From assembly GCA_034769895.1 (NCBI GenBank), contig CM068372.1, forward strand, positions 234,254,843-234,318,842: a stretch of DNA of 64,000 nt. The letters are read 5' to 3'. The position numbers were made by a program, and so were the translations under genes. How positions within the stretch are numbered: the first letter of the stretch is position 1; every line of letters begins with the position of its first letter. Shown one piece after another: positions 34,219 through 43,241 of this stretch. Origin of the DNA: Magicicada septendecula (lineage: Eukaryota; Arthropoda; Insecta; Hemiptera; Cicadidae). The notes beneath the pieces are model-generated. The model was not told the origin of the DNA, did not search any database, and worked only from the letters and a program-made list of their open reading frames with translations.

Positions 34219-34936
34219 AAATAAAAAATAATTTAAAAAATTAAAAAACACGACTGCCAAAAAAATAAATGAATAAATAAAAAATAAATTGATAAAAAAC
34301 TAAATAAAAATAATATTTAGTAAAATTCACAAAATCTAAATGAAGTCAATTTAAAAAGCCAAAAACAAGGTACTGAAATTCAGCTCTGATCAGATTTAAC
34401 GAAAATGTTATGAATGATTAAACCCATAGTAATTTTATTAGATTTAAATTACTTTTCGATGTTGAATATATATCAATGCATCATATGAAGACTACAATTA
34501 TAAAAAATATTGCTGATAAAATTTTGCTCTTCAATTTTAATTTTCAATGCAGTCGGGGGCTGTTTCTAAATAGATTTGTTCTTTTCATTAAACAGCCCCC
34601 GACTGCATTGAAAATTAAAATTGAAGAGCAAAATTTTATCAGCAATATTTTTTATAATTGTAGTCTTCATATGATGCATTGATATATATTCAACATCGAA
34701 AAGTAATTTAAATCTAATAAAATTACTATGCGTTTAATCATTCATATCATTTTCGTTAAATCTGATCAGAGCTGAATTTCAGTACCTTGTTTTTGGCTTT
34801 TTAAATCGACTTCATTCAGATTTTGTGAATTTTACTAAATATTATTTTTATTTAGTTTTTTATCAATTTATTTTTTATTTATTCATTTATTTTTTTGGCA
34901 GTCGTGTTTTTTAATTTTTTAAATTATTTTTTTATT
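34219..34936. repeat. Near-perfect 347-bp inverted repeat with 24-nt loop
   Basis: Arms 34219-34565 and 34590-34936 are reverse complements without net indels and with only a few mismatches (for example near 34,425). The inner stem is GC-rich (CAGTCGGGGGCTGTTT), while the rest is AT-rich. CACGACTGCC at 34249-34258 and its mirror at 34897-34906 are also found at the start of the helicase element (37787-37796), linking the hairpin to that element's 3' end. Confidence 0.85.
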
Positions 34937-37796
34937 TTATTCCTTTTTGTGTTTAAAAAGAGTATAATAGGAATGTGCAGTGTGTGCGTGCGTATGTGTG
35001 AAGTGCAAACAAAATTTCAATTTTTACATAGTTTTATTTAGACACTTTATTATGTACATAGTATAATAAGCGTATGAACTTATACACTTATAAATATAGT
35101 ATAACTTTATTTTATATAATATTATATAACTAGTATAATACAAACATTTTGATAAATTGTTTTATAAATTATATAATTAACGAAATAATTTCATTTATTA
35201 GAAATGATAATGAAAAAGCTTTGGTCTACAGATTTCTGAGTCGATTTAATTCTTCAAGTGAGTTTTTATCGTGCGGTTCATGCAACAATTTTCGTGGATC
35301 CAGACAACTTATTGCTAATCCCTCTAATGTTTTCACACGCCTTAGTGCGACGTAGGCCTGACCCTTGGCAAAAATATTACTACTCAAATCAATGACTGCT
35401 TTGTCTAAAGTAGTGCCTTGGAGTTTATGTACTGTTACAGCCCAACACAATATTAATTGCAGCATACGTCGTTCTACTTTGCCCTGACCTCGCAAAGCAT
35501 CATATTCAACAGTGGTGGGCTCTATCGTTACTCCAATACCAGCAGTATTTCTCCTAATTGATCTGTCATCAAATTCTACAAATACGGCTTGTGGAAGCTC
35601 ACCAGGTTGAAGCTGATCTCGACGTAGTGCAGGCCACTCAATTTTTCTAATGGTGCCGATTGCTCCGTTTATCAGACCATGATTAACATTAATGTTTTTT
35701 CGCAACATTACCCTAGATCCGACTCCGATTACTAAAGAGTTTGGAATACCTCCAGTTTTGTTTGGATCCGTTGGTATGAAGTCTTTCTTTACCTTTTGTC
35801 CGTAATTCTTAGCTTCGACAGACACATCCACCGCTGCAATATCGTAAACTTTAGATGATGTTTTCAACTTTTCAGTCATCATAGCATTATATTCTTCTAT
35901 CTGTTTAGTGGTTGGGAAAATATGCAGACACTCGCCATCAGCAAATTCATCTGTCAAAGGAAATCTTCGACGATCTAAAATTTCTAGCTGCTGCATGGTG
36001 AGTTGGCCGACTCGTAAATTATTTCGAATGTCTATAAAAGTAGTGTCGTTAGCTTGCCGCATATTTTGAGGTAATTCACAGAAACTAAACAGTGTCCACA
36101 AATTAATTTCAGCTGATAAGTAATGAGACTGCTTGAAGCAGTAGGTACCACCACCTGCTTTTGATACAGGTGGCAACTGCATTAGGTCGCCAAACAAAAT
36201 AATATTGATACCCCCGAAGAAAGCATCATTCATTTTAAGCTGTTGCAACCTTAAGTGAATATTTCTTAGGGTAGTATAGGGTACCATTGAGATTTCGTCA
36301 ATGATTAGCCAATTAATATGCTTCCACCTTAGCCGTTCCCTTTGAAGACGCTCACCAGTAAGAGGGCGAAGAGCTGTCACCTTGCCTTTTTCGATGGGAA
36401 GGGCAAAAGTAGAGTGCAAAGTGCTACCTCCAATCAATCTTGCAGCGACACCTGTGGGTGCTGCTACCGTAACAGCTCTGCGTGCAGGTAAATGAGAAAG
36501 ACAACGAATCTGTTCTACAATAATTTTCAGAGTAAAGGTTTTGCCGGTGCCTGCTCCTCCAGTAACGAACACACGTAATGGCTCAGTATTATTTTCACTT
36601 GGAAGCAATCTGTCTGAAATCATTTTGAACAATTGGCGCTGCTGAAAATTCATTAAGTTTACTTCTGTGGCATATTGTTGATCCGTCATTTCATGTATTT
36701 CAGGTTCACCATCTCCGTTAGCTAAAGCAATTTCATCATTATGTTCTTCAATAAGGTTTTGTTCGAAAATTTCACGCATATTATTTTCGACCACGTCAGC
36801 ATCTAAATTAACTTCATTAGCTTGGTTTTTTGCTACAATTCTAGCTACAGCTTGCTGAATCTCTTCCTCCCACCTAGCCATTTCCTCCACTTTGTTTCCA
36901 CCTTGCATTGGTCGTAACAAACTTTGTTGTGTTACGAACGCTTGTTTTGCACTGTTATACCCCTCCATCAATTCAGATTCAGAGCGGAAAGGAATGTGCG
37001 TGACTAAAAGAGAATAATAATATGCTTCCGGATCTGAGTTTGGTGTGTAATACCTAGTTCGTAAGACAGCTGGGCGCTTACGCTTTTTCATTTTTCCCTG
37101 ATTACCAAGAAGAGTGATACATCTCTCAGAGGCATTTTCTTCTGGAGCCTGTTCGTAAGCATCAGCATCCTGATCATCTTCTGAGAATCTATTGTGCGTC
37201 ATAGGCTCATACCAGACAGCGAATTCATGCAAACTTAATTCTTCGAGCGCGTGAGGCCTGGCAACGTAGCGGTCAAAAGTATTTCTGTATGGGTCGTTTG
37301 CATTATCATCAATTCTCAACATCCGGTACCTTAACTCAGGAAAGCAAGTATTAACAAAGATCACTTTTCGTGAGGAATCCCGCATTTTAAGGTGACACAG
37401 ACGTACTGCGCACTCACATGCTGACACCTCTCTGTGCGTTAAAATAGCATTTTGAATTGCAAAAACTTGTTTCGCCATGCTGCCTCCCTTTTCTTGCACA
37501 CGTCGAATAGCGTCGCAAATATTACAGAATACCTTCCACTAGCGCCACCTGATGGACCAATAAACGAACAAAATAAATCCTTAGAACCGATCACTTGTAT
37601 TAACTTCCGGTCAAAACCGGAAGTCAACTCACGGTGATATATAGCCTATGACACTTCTGGTGAAGTAAGGAATCCATCGAGCCATCGAACATCAAAATCG
37701 GTAAAGCCGTTAAAAAGTTATAGTGGAACAAACATACATACGTACATACATACATACCCTACCACTGAAAACATAACACTCCTTTTGGCAGTCGTG
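34249..37796 (-). mobile_element. Helentron-type (Helitron superfamily) element, Rep region missing
   Basis: In minus sense the element starts with CACGACTGCCAAAAGGAG, followed by GTATG-rich sequence, then the helicase gene and an AT-rich tail. It carries an inverted copy of CACGACTGCC near its other end. A short repeat shared between the 5' terminus and an inverted sub-terminal 3' site is a feature described for Helentrons. Only about 320 bp lie between the 5' end and the helicase start codon, too short for the HUH/Rep nuclease, so this copy is internally deleted and non-autonomous. The exact 3' boundary is uncertain. Confidence 0.55.
35226..37478 (-). CDS. Helitron-type PIF1-like DNA helicase, intact
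   Basis: 750 codons from ATG (37476-37478); a GTG seven codons upstream is less likely. The N-terminal part (LTHREVSACECAVRLC, SSRKVIFVNT) matches the segment that joins Rep and helicase in Helitron proteins. The helicase half has a Walker A motif (VTGGAGTGKTFTLK), a Walker B motif (WLIIDEISMVP), FGDLMQLPPV, and the late motifs RVMLRKN and CWAVTVHKLQGTTLDKAV, ending with AKGQAYVALRRVKTLEGL. The Rep nuclease domain is absent. It would act in rolling-circle transposition together with Rep, so alone it cannot be autonomous. A truncated near-identical copy lies at 43560-45668 in opposite orientation. Confidence 0.85.
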   Translation of the reverse strand: MAKQVFAIQNAILTHREVSACECAVRLCHLKMRDSSRKVIFVNTCFPELRYRMLRIDDNANDPYRNTFDRYVARPHALEELSLHEFAVWYEPMTHNRFSEDDQDADAYEQAPEENASERCITLLGNQGKMKKRKRPAVLRTRYYTPNSDPEAYYYSLLVTHIPFRSESELMEGYNSAKQAFVTQQSLLRPMQGGNKVEEMARWEEEIQQAVARIVAKNQANEVNLDADVVENNMREIFEQNLIEEHNDEIALANGDGEPEIHEMTDQQYATEVNLMNFQQRQLFKMISDRLLPSENNTEPLRVFVTGGAGTGKTFTLKIIVEQIRCLSHLPARRAVTVAAPTGVAARLIGGSTLHSTFALPIEKGKVTALRPLTGERLQRERLRWKHINWLIIDEISMVPYTTLRNIHLRLQQLKMNDAFFGGINIILFGDLMQLPPVSKAGGGTYCFKQSHYLSAEINLWTLFSFCELPQNMRQANDTTFIDIRNNLRVGQLTMQQLEILDRRRFPLTDEFADGECLHIFPTTKQIEEYNAMMTEKLKTSSKVYDIAAVDVSVEAKNYGQKVKKDFIPTDPNKTGGIPNSLVIGVGSRVMLRKNINVNHGLINGAIGTIRKIEWPALRRDQLQPGELPQAVFVEFDDRSIRRNTAGIGVTIEPTTVEYDALRGQGKVERRMLQLILCWAVTVHKLQGTTLDKAVIDLSSNIFAKGQAYVALRRVKTLEGLAISCLDPRKLLHEPHDKNSLEELNRLRNL

Positions 37797-38687
37797 TAAA
37801 AAATGACCAGATACGTTATGAAAAGGACGCCCAACCTATTGAAGCCCAAAAATTAATGAAAAAAGAACTTATTGCAGCCAAATCCTACCCGATCAAATGA
37901 ACGAAGACACCAAGTCATGCTGAGGTGTTAAGTATAATTAAATTACCTATTTCCAAAAACCTAATCACTCTAAATTTTACTAAAGGTAAATTTATCTCAC
38001 TATAAACAGAATATTTCTCTTTCACAGATTATTTAAGTAAAATAAAACTCACTGAAAATTTGTTAAGATAAAACATAACCTATTATTTAAACACGAACTT
38101 TCAAAACACATTTAACGACACTACAGGACAGATTGTAACATCACACATTATTATTTATGTACACTTAGAATAAGGTAAAATATTTTTATTGTAACCATAG
38201 GAATTCTTTAGCTCATAGTCACAAGAATCCCACGATTTTGGGAACGAAAATAATTGTAATAACTTAACGTTACACAGCCATACTGATGCTGATCGTTCCT
38301 TAATCGATTCGTCAACCTTGGGAGGAAGAGTCTTATGTACAAAGTCGGTGCAGATTTATTATAAAATAATTGTGTAATTGAATATTTTAATTATCACCCA
38401 TTAAAAATAACTAGCACAGGGAGTAACCGTTGTCATTATTTCATAGGGAGTGTATACATTACTTGTGTTTATTTATGAAGAATAGGTTTGATGAGCAGCG
38501 AACAAGTAGTCATTTGCACAACAGTAAATACAATTCAGACGGCCGTGCGAGCGGGAATTATTTGAACGCTCCGACCGTCACCGCTGAAAACTCATTATAC
38601 AATAGTTTTAGTTGTTTTAATAAACGACTTGGCGCCACCCGGGATTACCACACCCCTATAAGTAAACAGGTAAGGTTACTGCCGTGT
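37797..38687. other. Non-coding sequence between Helentron and truncated pogo-2 (left arm)
   Basis: About 890 bp without a supported gene, mirrored at 42351-43241. It is probably the original target DNA into which both elements inserted. A GC-richer patch (about 38,535-38,690) includes GGCGCCACCCGGG. Confidence 0.5.
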
Positions 38688-38689
38688 TA

Positions 38690-39747
38690 GGGGAACGTGG
38701 GGGAGGACGAGGTACTTAATGTTTGAACACAAATATTTTATAATAAATGTTTCAAAATTTTCTGTTTTAAATACAAATACTTTTATTATTACATTAAGTA
38801 CAAGAAATTATCATTACATTTTAATTTGGTAAAAACACATTCTATATATCTTAGTTTAAACAAATACATGTCATTTGTCCCGTTTTGCCCTGCTGGTGGG
38901 GCACAATGGGGTACCTTCCTTTTTTTAAATTTCTGTCATCAAATACAAAAAGCATTATTGTCAAAAAACAAAAATCTATATTTCTTAAATGAACTTCATG
39001 TTTCACAAAGAGCACAAATGTGTGTGACATCCTCGTCTTCACTTTCGATTCCTGTGCAAGAGTTGTGAGCCCATTTTAGGCAAGAAACACATCTAATCCA
39101 ACCTTCTTCAGAAAAATCATGACAGTAGAGACACTCATCTTCGCTATCGACTTCTTCACTAGATGACTGAGGAGTTACGAAAACAGTTGGTTTGTTAAGG
39201 TTATAGTTTTTTCATTTTCAGGTGATATGTTTCTCTGTTTATCTGGATATTTTTCAGAGCTTTTTTAGAAAGTAAAAGGCGTCTTTTCACTGGTTTCTTG
39301 ACCCCACTTTTATTTTTTTCAGCACTCTGTAGCTTATTTTTATATGGTGATGATGTTAAGATAGTACTTTTACCATGATTTTTTGAAACACGTTTATTTT
39401 CCTGAGAAATTTTTGGTATGGGTAAAATGTTTTCCAGGGTGGCACATTTGAAATTAGGCCTACTACAGCTCGGCATATTAAGTTTTTCAGGACTACTCAG
39501 AGATGGTGAGGTCAGGTCTGCCTGTATATTTAAAACTGTAGCCTCATTAGCAATGTCAGTAGGGAGCTGGATGTCTGTAGTTACCGAAGGTAAAAAATCT
39601 GCATCATTAAAAACATTCATATCAACAGGCCATATGCCTGTTTTCCGGAACCCGTTCACAGCTGTCATCATTGTTGACGCTTGAACATAGGCGGTACCAA
39701 ACAGAGAAGCGATCTGGAATAATGTCACCACTTTTCCTGGATTGCAT
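38690..39747 (-). mobile_element. Truncated pogo-2 copy (3' half only)
   Basis: Mirror of 41290-42348. It includes the pogo-2 right terminal repeat at 38690, the PHD-finger coding stretch (about 38,996-39,176) and the C-terminal ~180 codons of the transposase, from CNPGKVVTLFQ onward. It stops abruptly at 39747, three bases from the left terminal repeat of the complete pogo-2. One A fewer than the other copy in an A-run changes the frame near the end. Confidence 0.85.
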
Positions 39748-39974
39748 TCCAGGGGAACATGGGGCATAACGGGGTAGTGGGGCAGAACGGGGTACAGCCT
39801 TTATTTTTTACAGACGGTGTGCAATCTGTTGGAATTTCTCACAACTACGTCAGTATAGTATTACCTATTACCACACAGAGATTGGCAGCCATTGTTGCTG
39901 TCTTTGTGTATGATTAAGGTGCTGCACCATATTTGCTTGTGTTTCTACAATATCGCGCACTTCTTCTAGCTCAT

Positions 39975-40236
39975 GTAAGTAAGAGTGAGTTAATTGTAAT
40001 TTATTTCCATGTATACTGTATTATAACATGTTTCATACACTTCTAATCCTGATGTTTTCGTTAAGCTTCGTGAAAACTTTATCCTGTCACAACGCTATAA
40101 CCTAAAAATGTAACTGCGGGGCAGAACGGGGTGGGGCATAACGGGGTAGTACCCCATTCTGCCCCACGTATTTTCCATAGGTGTTTCATTAATAAAATGT
40201 AGGCTAATTGGTTTTTCGCATTGTTTGTGTTTGTAG
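39975..40236 (+). other. Predicted 5' UTR intron of pogo-2
   Basis: Donor CAT|GTAAGTAAG at 39975 and acceptor TTGTGTTTGTAG ending at 40236, one base before the ATG at 40238. It contains the iterated and inverted GGGGCAKAACGGGG sites at 40118-40165. Confidence 0.5.
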
Positions 40237-40237
40237 A

Positions 40238-41863
40238 ATGGTGAGAGATTACAAATGAAAGACGCAGAGGCAAGAGTGGTTGGTAGTTTCCATGCAAGAA
40301 GCTGTTCAAGCAGTAATAAATGGCTCAATGGGATACAAAAAGGCAGCTCATCAGTTCAAAGTGCCACAAACAACTTTAGAGCGCCACGTTAAGAAAAAAA
40401 GAGATGATCCAGAGCATTCTGTGAAGAAATCTATGGGACATTTCACTTGTGTTTTTAATGAAGCACAAGAATCCGAGCTTGTGGATTATTTAACTAAAAT
40501 GGAGGCTCAACTCTTTGGTCTTACTATCAATGAACTTAGTGACCTTGCTTTCCAGCTAGCAGAGCGAAATAAATTGAATCATCCATTTGGTGAGAATGGA
40601 AAAGCTGGTGTAGACTGGGCAAGAGGATTTTTAACTCGCCACCCTAATTTAAGCATAAGAAGACCTGAGGCTACGTCTGGAGCTCGTGCGATGGGCTTCA
40701 ATAAGGTTGCTGTAAAACAGTTCTTCAGCCATCTATCCTACGTAGTTGATACTTACCAGCTTACACCAGACAGGATTTATAACTGTGATGAAACAGGTCT
40801 AACTGTAAACCCTAAAGGGCATTCGAAGATAATAGCAAAAAGAGGCCGTAGACAGGTTGGCACAGTCACATCAGCCGAGAGGGGTCAAACTGTTACAGCT
40901 GAAATACGCTTTTCAGCTGCTGGAACCTACATCGCTCCAATGCTAATTTTTCCTAGAAAACGGATGCAGCAGGAATTTGAGACCGGACTTCCCCCAAGTG
41001 CGACTTCACAGGTCCATGAAACAGGATGGATGACCAAAGAACTTTTTTTAGTTTGGTTTGAAAAGTTCATATCTTTTACAGGAGCAAAAAAAGAGAAACC
41101 AATGCTACTACTCTTGGATGGGCATTCAACACACACGAAAAGTTTAGCACTAATTGATATGGCTCGTGCAAATGGAGTGATTCTCTTGTGTTTCCCTCCC
41201 CACTGTTCCCATAGACTCCAACCCCTTGACGTTGGATTTATGAAGCCCTTAAGTAAATACTATGAGGAGGAAGTCCGTAAATGGCTTAGATGCAATCCAG
41301 GAAAAGTGGTGACATTATTCCAGATCGCTTCTCTGTTTGGTACCGCCTATGTTCAAGCATCAACAATGATGACAGCTGTGAACGGGTTCCGGAAAACAGG
41401 CATATGGCCTGTTGATATGAATGTTTTTAATGATGCAGATTTTTTACCTTCGGTAACTACAGACATCCAGCTCCCTACTGACATTGCTAATGAGGCTACA
41501 GTTTTAAATATACAGGCAGACCTGACCTCACCATCTCTGAGTAGTCCTGAAAAACTTAATATGCCGAGCTGTAGTAGGCCTAATTTCAAATGTGCCACCC
41601 TGGAAAACATTTTACCCATACCAAAAATTTCTCAGGAAAATAAACGTGTTTCAAAAAATCATGGTAAAAGTACTATCTTAACATCATCACCATATAAAAA
41701 TAAGCTACAGAGTGCTGAAAAAAATAAAAGTGGGGTCAAGAAACCAGTGAAAAGACGCCTTTTACTTTCTAAAAAAGCTCTGAAAAAATATCCAGATAAA
41801 CAGAGAAACATATCACCTGAAAATGAAAAAACTATAACCTTAACAAACCAACTGTTTTCGTAA
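40238..41863 (+). pseudogene. pogo-2 transposase, catalytic triad intact but TGA at codon 7
   Basis: The ATG at 40238 starts MVRDYK, then TGA (40256-40258) interrupts; the frame continues open to a TAA at 41861-41863. After the stop the protein has the Pipsqueak-type helix-turn-helix (GYKKAAHQFKVPQTTLERH), the Tc5-type domain (FLTRHPNLSIRRPEA) and the DDE core with all three Asp residues: YNCDETG, LLLDGHSTH and LQPLDVGFMKP. An internal ATG at 40292 could restart translation but would trim the helix-turn-helix. The PHD finger that should close the protein lies in the -1 frame. Confidence 0.8.
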
Positions 41864-42042
41864 CTCCTCAGTCATCTAGTGAAGAAGTCGATAGCGAAGA
41901 TGAGTGTCTCTACTGTCATGATTTTTCTGAAGAAGGTTGGATTAGATGTGTTTCTTGCCTAAAATGGGCTCACAACTCTTGCACAGGAATCGAAAGTGAA
42001 GACGAGGATGTCACACACATTTGTGCTCTTTGTGAAACATGA
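41862..42042 (+). pseudogene. PHD finger segment of pogo-2, out of frame with the transposase
   Basis: In the -1 frame relative to the transposase the sequence gives an acidic linker (SSSEEVDSEDE), then CLYC, RCVSC, WAHNSC and HICALC, a Cys4-His-Cys3 PHD pattern ending at TGA 42040-42042. A frame change in the short A-run near 41,829-41,834 would join it to the transposase; the mirror copy (38996-39176) has the same run length there. Confidence 0.65.
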
Positions 42043-42350
42043 AGTTCATTTAAGAAATATAGATTTTTGTTTTTTGACAATAATGCTTTTTGTATTTGAT
42101 GACAGAAATTTAAAAAAAGGAAGGTACCCCATTGTGCCCCACCAGCAGGGCAAAACGGGACAAATGACATGTATTTGTTTAAACTAAGATATATAGAATG
42201 TGTTTTTACCAAATTAAAATGTAATGATAATTTCTTGTACTTAATGTAATAATAAAAGTATTTGTATTTAAAACAGAAAATTTTGAAACATTTATTATAA
42301 AATATTTGTGTTCAAACATTAAGTACCTCGTCCTCCCCCACGTTCCCCTA

Positions 42351-43241
42351 ACACGGCAGTAACCTTACCTGTTTACTTATAGGGGTGTGGTAATCCCGGG
42401 TGGCGCCAAGTCGTTTATTAAAACAACTAAAACTATTGTATAATGAGTTTTCAGCGGTGACGGTCGGAGCGTTCAAATAATTCCCGCTCGCACGGCCGTC
42501 TGAATTGTATTTACTGTTGTGCAAATGACTACTTGTTCACTGCTCATCAAACCTATTCTTCATAAATAAACACAAGTAATGTATACACTCCCTATGAAAT
42601 AATGACAACGGTTACTCCCTGTGCTAGTTATTTTTAATGGGTGATAATTAAAATATTCAATTACACAATTATTTTATAATAAATCTGCACCGACTTTGTA
42701 CATAAGACTCTTCCTCCCAAGGTTGACGAATCGATTAAGGAACGATCAGCATCAGTATGGCTGTGTAACGTTAAGTTATTACAATTATTTTCGTTCCCAA
42801 AATCGTGGGATTCTTGTGACTATGAGCTAAAGAATTCCTATGGTTACAATAAAAATATTTTACCTTATTCTAAGTGTACATAAATAATAATGTGTGATGT
42901 TACAATCTGTCCTGTAGTGTCGTTAAATGTGTTTTGAAAGTTCGTGTTTAAATAATAGGTTATGTTTTATCTTAACAAATTTTCAGTGAGTTTTATTTTA
43001 CTTAAATAATCTGTGAAAGAGAAATATTCTGTTTATAGTGAGATAAATTTACCTTTAGTAAAATTTAGAGTGATTAGGTTTTTGGAAATAGGTAATTTAA
43101 TTATACTTAACACCTCAGCATGACTTGGTGTCTTCGTTCATTTGATCGGGTAGGATTTGGCTGCAATAAGTTCTTTTTTCATTAATTTTTGGGCTTCAAT
43201 AGGTTGGGCGTCCTTTTCATAACGTATCTGGTCATTTTTTA
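42351..43241. other. Non-coding sequence, right-arm mirror of 37797-38687
   Basis: Same content as the left arm in opposite orientation, with rare substitutions (for example TTCACTGCTCATC versus TTCGCTGCTCATC). No gene is seen. Confidence 0.5.

Larger units (their letters stand above)
39752..42348 (+). mobile_element. pogo-family DNA transposon of a second family (pogo-2), 2.6 kb
   Basis: The left end GGGGAACATGGGG and the inverse of the right end GGGGAACGTGGGG form short terminal repeats. TA follows at the right (42349-42350), but the left flank is the palindrome junction, so only its A remains. Copies of GGGGCAKAACGGGGTA are at 39761-39776, 39779-39794 and 40118-40148, inverted at 40150-40165, with divergent copies at 42125-42160. 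It contains a predicted 5' intron, transposase and PHD frames, and is distinct in sequence from pogo-1. Confidence 0.8.

Noticed and set aside
34476-34682. 68-codon frame across the hairpin
   Set aside because: It reads through the inverted repeat and has no independent support.
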